Part shown: piece after piece, positions 56,996-64,000 of the stretch
Numbering within the stretch: position 1 is the first letter of the stretch
Layout of the letters: each line of letters begins with the position of its first letter
Assembly: GCA_947179155.2 (NCBI GenBank)
Contig: OX359285.1
Span: 9,725,731-9,789,730, forward strand
Origin: Hedera helix
Lineage: Eukaryota; Streptophyta; Magnoliopsida; Apiales; Araliaceae
Reading direction: 5' to 3'
Length of the DNA: 64,000 nt
The notes under the pieces: model-generated
What the model was told of the DNA's origin: nothing
Database searches by the model: none
Seen by the model: only the letters and a program-made list of their open reading frames with translations
Translations under genes and position numbers: made by a program

Positions 56996-59900
56996 ATCTT
57001 GCCTAGTTCAAATCAACAACCTCACATTACCTGTTGACCTTATTTCTTTGGAGATGCATGAATTTGATGTGATTTTAGGAATTGATTGGTTGACTACCCA
57101 TCATGCTAAAATTGATTGTTTTCATAAGATTATTAGTTTTCATATTCCTAATCAACCTGTCATGCAAATTCAAGCAACTAAACCATTGAAATCTATAACT
57201 GTTATTTCTAGCCATAAAGCCATTCGTTTATTGAAAAACGGATGTCAAGCCTTTTTAGCTCATGTCACTGATTTGAACAAAAATACGTCAAACTTGAATG
57301 ATATTCCCATTGTTAATGAGTTTCCTGACGTTTTTCCTGAAGAACTTCCTGGCTTACCCCCAAACCATGAAATTGATTTTTATATTGATCTTGAACCCGG
57401 TACCAAGCCCATTTCCAAAGCTCCCTACCGAATGGCTCCCATTGAACTTCAAGAGTTAAAAGTCCAACTACAGGAATTGTTGGATACCGGTTTCATTCGT
57501 CCGAGTGCATCACCTTGGGGTGCTCCTGTTCTATTTGTGAAGAAGAAAGACGGGAGTATGAGATTGTGCATTGACTACCGAGAATTGAACCATGTCACCA
57601 TCAAGAACAGGTACCCGTTACCTCGGATTGATGACATGTTTGATCAATTGCAAGGCGCTCAACATTTCTCAAAGATTGATCTCCGTTCTGGATATCATCA
57701 GTTAAAGGTTAAAGCTGAGGACATTCCAAAGACTGCTTTCAGAACTCGTTATGGGCATTATGAGTTCTTAGTCATGCCTTTTGGACTAACTAATGCTCCT
57801 GCAGCTTTCATGGACATGATGAACCGGATATTCAAGGAACATTTAGATCATTTTGTGGTTGTCTTTATTGATGACATCCTCATATACTCCAAGAGTCGCG
57901 AGGATCATGAACAACACCTGAGATTGATACTACAAAAGCTCCGTGAAAACAAATTATATGCCAAGTTGAAGAAATGTGAGTTCTGGCTTGAGGAGGTCGC
58001 GTTTCTTGGGCATGTGATTTCTAGTCAAGGAATATCAGTCGATCCTGCGAAGATTGAAATGGTACTAAATTGGGAACAACCTAAAACAGTAACCGAAGTC
58101 CGAAGTTTTCTGGGTCTAGCTGGTTATTATCGGAGATTCGTAGAAGGATTTTCTCGAATCGCTACTCCATTAACGCAGCTTACTCGGAAAAGCACAAAAT
58201 TCATATGGAGCGAGGAATGCGAGAAAAGTTTCCAAGAACTCAAGAAGAGACTGGTTTCAGCTCCTGTTCTGACCATACCATCAGGATCAGGAGAATTTGT
58301 TATCTACAGCGATGCTTCTGGCAAAGGTCTAGGTTGTGTCCTTATGCAACATGGAAAGGTTATAGCCTACGCCTCTCGACAACTCAAAGATTATGAGAAA
58401 AATTATCCTACTCATGATCTAGAGTTGGCAGCAGTCATTTTCGCGTTGAAGATCTGGAGACACTACTTGTACGGAGAAAAAGTGGATATCTATACGGATC
58501 ATAAAAGTCTCAAGTATTTCTTCACCCAGAAGGAACTCAACATGCGACAACGACGTTGGCTTGAGCTGTTAAAGGATTATGACCACACAATCCAGTGTCA
58601 CCCGGGAAAGGCGAACGTTGTAGCTGACGCTTTGAGCAGAAAATCTTATGCAAGTACAAGTGCACTGCTGACAACACAAAAGTGTATTTTGTACGACTTG
58701 CAAAAGATGGAGATAGAGCTAAAGACACCAGGGACCCACTCGAAGATTGCTCACGTGCGAGTAGAACCAACTTTAATCGATAAAATTAAAGCTGCTCAAG
58801 CTACCGATCCGGAACTGATAAACATGATAAAGAAAGTACAAGAAGGTGCCATTCCCGAAGCAAGAATCGACGAGAAAGGAATACTTCGAGTCAACTCTCG
58901 ACTATGTGTTCCTAACGATCCTGAATTAAAGCATAAAATCATGATGGAGGCATACAACACGCCGTTTGCAATCCACCCAGGAGGTACCAAGATGTATCGA
59001 GATCTTCGACATACATTTTGGTGGAACAATATGAAAAGGGAGATTGCAGAGTTTATCTCAAGGTGCCTAACTTGTCAACGTGTCAAGGCAGAGCATCAAG
59101 TACCTAAGGGTCCATTACAACCACTTGAGGTTCCCGAATGGAAGTGGGAACACATCAATATGGATTTCGTGACGGGTCTTCCCAAAGTTTCTCAAGGCTT
59201 AGATGCAATTTGGGTCATCGTAGATAGATTGACCAAATCCACTCATTTCTTGCCTATACGAGAAAACTTTTCACTTGAACGTCTTGCCGGTATGTACATA
59301 AATAAGATCGTGAGATTGCATGGCATGCCAGTTTCCATAGTTTCTGATCGAGATCCTAGATTCACTTCACGTTTTTGGATCAGTTTACAAAAAGCTATGG
59401 GCACTGAACTACGTTTTAGTTCTGCATACCATCCTCAAACGGACGGACAATCGAAAAGGACGATCCAGACCCTCGAAGATCTTTTGAGACTTTGTGTATT
59501 AGAAGGAAGTTGGGATAAGTACTTGCCGTTGGTGGAATTTTCTTACAACAACAGTTACCAAGCAAGCATAGGCATGGCTCCATTCGAGGCATTGTATGGA
59601 AGGAAGTGTCGCTCTCCAATATGTTGGAATGAGGTAGGAGAAGCAAAATTGTTGGGACCCGAGTTGGTACGCTTGACGACCGATAAGATCCAAATGATCC
59701 GACAACGAATACAGACCGCACAAGAACGACAAAAGAGTTATGCTGATCTTCATCGGAGAGACGAAAGTTTCAACGTCGGAGATCATGTATTCTTACGTGT
59801 TTCTCCATGGAAAGGGGTTACGAGATTCGGAAAGAGAGGAAAGCTCAACCCTCGATTTATTGGCCCATTTGAAATCCTCGATCGAATAGGAACCGTAGCC

Positions 59901-60245
59901 TACAGACTAGCCCTACCACCAAGTATGTCTCGTATCCATAACGTTTTTCACATATCTATGTTACGTAAATATGTGAAGGACCCAAACCACGTCATTGAGT
60001 TAGAACCAGACGTTATAGCAGAGGATTTAACATACGAGGAGGTACCTGTTAAGATCCTGGATAAGAAGGAGCAGATCCTACGCTCAAAGGTTATACCTCA
60101 AGTTAAGGTTTTATGGAGGAACCAAGATACTGAGGAAATGACCTGGGAGCTAGAATCTGAGATGAAATCTAAGTATCCTTACCTCTTCGATATGTCAGGT
60201 ACGTCAATTTCGGGGACCAAATTTCATAAGGAGGGGAGGTTGTAA
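56937..60245 (+). CDS. Pol of element D: protease end, RT, RNase H, integrase, chromodomain
   Basis: 1102 codons; the listed start is the first Met after the shift, not a natural initiator. RT has FIDD at 310-313. RNase H has SDAS (Asp 459). Integrase zinc finger includes CLTC (Cys 710). The integrase core has D743 and D804, but the residue at the DD35E glutamate position, 840, is Lys (codon AAA, 59454-59456), a change expected to abolish strand transfer. The C-terminal segment (VKVLWRNQDTEEMTWELESE) is a chromodomain, which in this family steers integration to marked chromatin. The stop codon TAA at 60243-60245 lies inside the 3' LTR, so the last codons overlap the polypurine tract and LTR edge. 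Confidence 0.93.
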   Translation: MTYQLKTPLGEMTITSTVYKSCLVQINNLTLPVDLISLEMHEFDVILGIDWLTTHHAKIDCFHKIISFHIPNQPVMQIQATKPLKSITVISSHKAIRLLKNGCQAFLAHVTDLNKNTSNLNDIPIVNEFPDVFPEELPGLPPNHEIDFYIDLEPGTKPISKAPYRMAPIELQELKVQLQELLDTGFIRPSASPWGAPVLFVKKKDGSMRLCIDYRELNHVTIKNRYPLPRIDDMFDQLQGAQHFSKIDLRSGYHQLKVKAEDIPKTAFRTRYGHYEFLVMPFGLTNAPAAFMDMMNRIFKEHLDHFVVVFIDDILIYSKSREDHEQHLRLILQKLRENKLYAKLKKCEFWLEEVAFLGHVISSQGISVDPAKIEMVLNWEQPKTVTEVRSFLGLAGYYRRFVEGFSRIATPLTQLTRKSTKFIWSEECEKSFQELKKRLVSAPVLTIPSGSGEFVIYSDASGKGLGCVLMQHGKVIAYASRQLKDYEKNYPTHDLELAAVIFALKIWRHYLYGEKVDIYTDHKSLKYFFTQKELNMRQRRWLELLKDYDHTIQCHPGKANVVADALSRKSYASTSALLTTQKCILYDLQKMEIELKTPGTHSKIAHVRVEPTLIDKIKAAQATDPELINMIKKVQEGAIPEARIDEKGILRVNSRLCVPNDPELKHKIMMEAYNTPFAIHPGGTKMYRDLRHTFWWNNMKREIAEFISRCLTCQRVKAEHQVPKGPLQPLEVPEWKWEHINMDFVTGLPKVSQGLDAIWVIVDRLTKSTHFLPIRENFSLERLAGMYINKIVRLHGMPVSIVSDRDPRFTSRFWISLQKAMGTELRFSSAYHPQTDGQSKRTIQTLEDLLRLCVLEGSWDKYLPLVEFSYNNSYQASIGMAPFEALYGRKCRSPICWNEVGEAKLLGPELVRLTTDKIQMIRQRIQTAQERQKSYADLHRRDESFNVGDHVFLRVSPWKGVTRFGKRGKLNPRFIGPFEILDRIGTVAYRLALPPSMSRIHNVFHISMLRKYVKDPNHVIELEPDVIAEDLTYEEVPVKILDKKEQILRSKVIPQVKVLWRNQDTEEMTWELESEMKSKYPYLFDMSGTSISGTKFHKEGRL

Positions 60246-63200
60246 GACCCCGAATTTTATGAAATACAAAATTTAATTTTTCTTCATATATATATTTTTT
60301 TGAAACAGTAAGTGGTTAAATCGATAAAGTTAAAAGTTAAGGATGTTATGTGCAAATTTTATTTTGTCGGACAATATTCGCTTTGTCGGGGAATATTCGT
60401 TTGGTCCGACGGCGCCGAAATAACAAATTATTGGTGGACCCCACAACGGAATATTTGTCGGATATAGAAAACGACAGAAATAACCTTTTTAAATAAAAAT
60501 AGTCAATGGAACTGTTAAAATACCGGTGATAAAAGAATAGTAGCATACGGTAGTTATTGGTATTTTCTGTAGCACTCGGTACTCTACAGTAACACACGGT
60601 ATTGCATAGTGTCTCATATTATTGGTCTGATAATTGACACCGTAACTGTTACGCGTCATTTCATCGATAATTGTCACTGCATAATATTTTATATTATCAA
60701 TTCAATAATTGTTGTTACACAGTATTTTGCATTATTGATTTAATAATTGTCATTACACTGTATTTTATATCATTGAGTCAATAATTGTTGTTGCACTGTT
60801 TTTAAAATTATTGAACCTAATAATTGTCACATTAACATATGCACAGTAATTCACATTATTGAATCAATAATTGTCATTACACAGTAACGTATGCTTTATT
60901 TTACATTATTGTTATCTCTATTATGATGTTATTTAAACAATTGTATTTCATTAATTTATTGACTTGATATCTAAGAACTAACTATACTGTATTTATAACA
61001 ATTAGTCATAATAATTGAATTGATAAAGTTATTTGTTTATAATATAAAGTTAGGTGATTATTAGGTGATATGAAATGAATGGTGTAGATTAAAGTGTGAA
61101 TTATTATTGAATAATTGAATTGATTTGTTTATAATATAAAGTTAGGTGATTATTAGGTGATATGAAATGAATAGTGTAGATTAAAGTGTGAATTATTGTT
61201 GAATAATTAAATTGATTTGTTTATAATATAAAGTTAGGTGATTATTAGGTGATATGAAATGAATGGTGTAGATTAAAGATAATATAATATTTGAAATGGA
61301 TGGTGTAGATTAAAAGATGATCTTTAAATGAATGGTTTAGATTAAATGAATGATAAGATTTTTGGCTTTAAATAGAAGTCTTAACTTAAGGATTTTTCAT
61401 AAACTTCCTTACTTGTTCTTTCTTTCTCTCTCTAAATACTTCTTGTGAAAGTTCTCTCTAAGTGTGCTTAAGTCATCTTGAGTATTTGTGAAGATCTATA
61501 AGTATACGTGTACTGTTCAAGTTAATCAACCTCATTTAAATCAATATCCAGTCACGTGTTGAGGTAAGGGATACCATCTTTTTCATCTTCCATTATTCAA
61601 ACTTACTACGGTAAGGAATATCATATTCTTTCATATTCTATTATTCAAACTTGCTACAGTAAGGGATGTCATTTTCTTTCATACTCTTAAATTTACTACT
61701 CGTAAGGAATATCATTCTTTTCACACTCTTAAATTTATTACGGTAAGGAATGTCATTTTCTTTTCTTACTTGTAAGGGATACCATATTTTTCATCTTCCA
61801 TTATTCAAACGTACTATGGTAAGGGATTATCATTATTTGATTCTCGATAATAATATTGTTTCTTCCTTACTCATAAGACGTGCCTTTTATTTTCATGTAT
61901 TAAATTGTGGGAATAACCTTACGGAGCGGATTGCCGCCTGTTGGTGAATAACCTTTCGTATTCATTCATTATTAATCTATGAGAATAACCTTACGGAGCG
62001 GATTGCCGCCTGTTTGGTGAATAACTTTTTGTACTCAAATTCTATTAAACTGTGGGAATAACCTTACGGAGCGGATTGCCGCCTGTTGGTGAATAACCCT
62101 TTGTATTAATTTCCTTCACCTTTTGTTAATCAAACCTGCTACGGTAAGGGATATTATTTTCTTTCATACTCCTAAATCGAAATTTATTATGGAACTATTG
62201 CTTCTATAATTCCTGAAAATATTATATGTTCCATAATAGTTGAACTTCATTATTTCAACTGAACCTTCCTATTTATGTGAACCTTTCTATTGAATTGTAA
62301 CCGTTATTCTGAACTGTGGATCTTGAATATCATTTTTAAATTTCACTCCACATCATGTTGACAATTTGGACATTATTTGAATATGTACAAAGTAAACTTC
62401 CGATACTTATTGTTATCCTATCTCTTCTGTTCATCATTTATATCATTCTAATCATCCAAAAATCAAGCTGTTGTGAATATCTGTGGCCGGGAGCACAGAT
62501 GTGATATATTTGTTGAACAGATGATAGGTTAAAGGCGATATAATAGGTTAAAGGCGATACATCTGTTCGGTGTCTTTTATGGCACGTGGTGAATGTTCTC
62601 TTTGGCCCGTAGTGCAAAGATGAACTGTTGTTTGGTATGATTATGACCAAAGGCTGAATCTGGTATAATCATGACCGTTGGTGCTATATTGAATATCTTT
62701 GGCCCGTAGTGCAAAGATGAACTGTTGATGTGCATGATTATGATCAGGAACTGTGAATTTATATTATCATGACTAATGGTATTTCAGATGATAAAAGTTG
62801 ATGATGTTTTTACGAAAAAGAGAAGCGAGTGGACATTATAGTCTGCATTATTCTTCTAATAGATTGCTCATTCCGCTGCTATTATTGATCTGAACATTGT
62901 TTAAGAATTTAACTGCAGTTTTTGATATAAACCTTGTATTCTATTGTATTCTATCAAGAACTCAACTGTTGAAGGCTAATGATAATTTATTGTCATTATC
63001 TTAGTCATGATATTTCTTACTGGGCTATTTGAGCCCACCCTTTCTTTTGTTCCATTGTTTTTCAACAGGAGATGAAAACATAACAGGGTCTAGCCGGGGA
63101 ATGGAGTGAGGGTCCGAGGAATAGTTATCATAGTCTTCACGTTTTGTAAAATAGTGTGACAATAATAGTGAAGACTTAGTTGTGTATTATTATACACTGT

Positions 63201-63294
63201 ATTGTAGTACGTTGTGCTTTGTTGTAATAATTTTGTTGTAGTCTTTTGACGACTCAAGTTTGGGCTGTGTGGGCCCAGATTTGGGGGCGTCACA
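60241..63294 (+). repeat. Element D 3' LTR (3054 bp)
   Basis: Preceded by the purine tract GGAGGGGAGGT. It lacks 19 bp present near 52480 in the 5' LTR (one of two GAATATTCGTTTGGTC copies). Confidence 0.95.
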
Positions 63295-63648
63295 ATTAAG
63301 GCTAATCACCCATGGTTTGGAGAAACCAAAATCTCCTTCTTCAATCTATATTATCTCTTAGTTGATCACCTTTAGAAGCTACACACTTAGGGTAAATAAT
63401 GTTGATCTGTGGATTCTAATCGGTAGATTTAAAGAAAAATGCGAAGGATTAAAGGGAAGTGAACTCATAGTTATTCAAGAGTTGAATCTACAAAAGTATA
63501 ATCTTTTATCCTTCCTCGATTAATAAGTATCGCTTAAGAAAGATCCTGGTTTGGGTTTGTAGAAAAATTTTAAATATGATTTATGACTTGCTTTCGTTGC
63601 GTAAAATCAAGTTGATTGTATGTATGCTTTGTTTTTACAATCCAACAA

Positions 63649-64000
63649 TGGCATCAAGAGCCAAACTTATGTCAATTAGTAATTATTTTGATTTTATATA
63701 TATATGTGGGTATGTGTTTAGAATAATTTATTGGGCTAATTATTGGTATAAAATCATATTTTTTGAAACAAAGAAGCAAAAAATCTTGTTTTCTTGAAAT
63801 TGAAAAACTGGACAACGCGCCGTAGCGCAGCTACGCTGCATACTAGGTTTGGGCCCAACTACGCTCGACCTCGCTGTTTTGTCATATTTTTCCTATTTTG
63901 TGCAGTTTGAAAAATTAAAATAAAGTGTTAATTTAAATGATTTTATAATTAAAATATAGAGTTTATTTTAAACTTAAAATTTGATTTCATGCTAACTAGT
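63649..64000 (+). other. Copia leader (element H) with GC palindromes
   Basis: Starts with the primer-like site TGGCATCAAGAGCC. At 63815-63885 a GC-rich patch holds GTAGCGCAGCTAC (a short hairpin) and related CTACGCTSG strings in otherwise AT-rich leader. The window ends here. Confidence 0.55.

Larger units (their letters stand above)
52332..63294 (+). mobile_element. Element D: young Tekay/Del-like chromovirus
   Basis: LTRs 52332-55404 (3073 bp) and 60241-63294 (3054 bp), TGTAAGACCCC...GGGGGCGTCACA, with a perfect ATTAA target duplication (52327-52331 and 63295-63299). By eye the LTRs differ by about 17 substitutions and one 19-bp length change. The interior has a tRNA-Met-type primer site (TGGCATCAGAGC, 55407-55418), gag, protease, RT, RNase H, integrase and a chromodomain. 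Complete in structure but with three coding lesions. Confidence 0.96.
50835..63647 (+). repeat. Element H copia LTR, split by element D
   Basis: Left part 50835-52331 (TGAAAGTAGTATGCCC...), right part 63300-63647 (...ATCCAACA), 1.85 kb once D is removed. It has pol and a polypurine tract on its left, and a primer-like site (TGGCATCAAGAGCC, 63649-63662) on its right. Confidence 0.75.

Noticed and set aside
58205..59786. Other-frame open frames over element D pol
   Set aside because: Shadows of the 1102-codon pol frame with no domain of their own.

Overview
This is a gene-poor, transposon-dense stretch of a plant nuclear genome, almost certainly a dicot with a large, AT-rich, repeat-filled genome. 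The evidence is GT-AG introns, a plant-type ankyrin gene, and Athila, SIRE-like, chromovirus (Tekay/Del-like), Ogre/Tat-like, CACTA and hAT elements. There is no prokaryotic gene, operon, rRNA or CRISPR. The only candidate host gene is a short two-exon ankyrin-repeat gene on the minus strand (1701-3201), with a 328-bp foldback MITE in its intron and a long TAA-type microsatellite beside it.

Layout. 1-6722: ankyrin gene, two foldback MITEs, simple repeats. 6723-8415: a CACTA terminus with a perfect 399-bp tandem duplication. 8416-27911: an Ogre/Tat-like LTR split by element A (9900-27581), a non-autonomous LTR retrotransposon with no coding capacity. A is itself split by element B (14442-26167), a very young Athila element on the minus strand with gag-pol, a third ORF, 1436-bp LTRs differing at about 4 positions by eye, and a perfect 5-bp target duplication. 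28290-29601: an inverted duplication of a captured zinc-knuckle gene fragment, then a decayed CACTA transposase.

29602-43295: element E, a decayed chromovirus. Its LTR holds element C (30142-32249, a small deletion derivative). Its body holds a hAT transposon (36124-40982, perfect 8-bp target duplication, nearly complete transposase gene). 43296-48780: element F, the 3' half of a SIRE-like copia element with a long third ORF. 48781-50600: a chromovirus gag relic (G). 50601-64000: a copia LTR (H) split by element D (52332-63294), a young chromovirus with 3.07-kb LTRs, whose integrase has lost its catalytic glutamate.

Signals the family labels do not explain: (1) most LTR families here carry a GC-rich tandem array of short palindromes or hairpins, each family with its own sequence; (2) in the two elements with a third ORF (B, Ty3 type; F, Ty1 type) the array recurs between pol and that ORF, upstream of a TATA-like box and pyrimidine-rich leader, and the two third ORFs share a protein domain; (3) A and B share a 3' non-coding module with hairpins that keep pairing despite base changes, suggesting that B-like elements mobilise A. 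All family assignments, alignments and divergence counts were read by eye.
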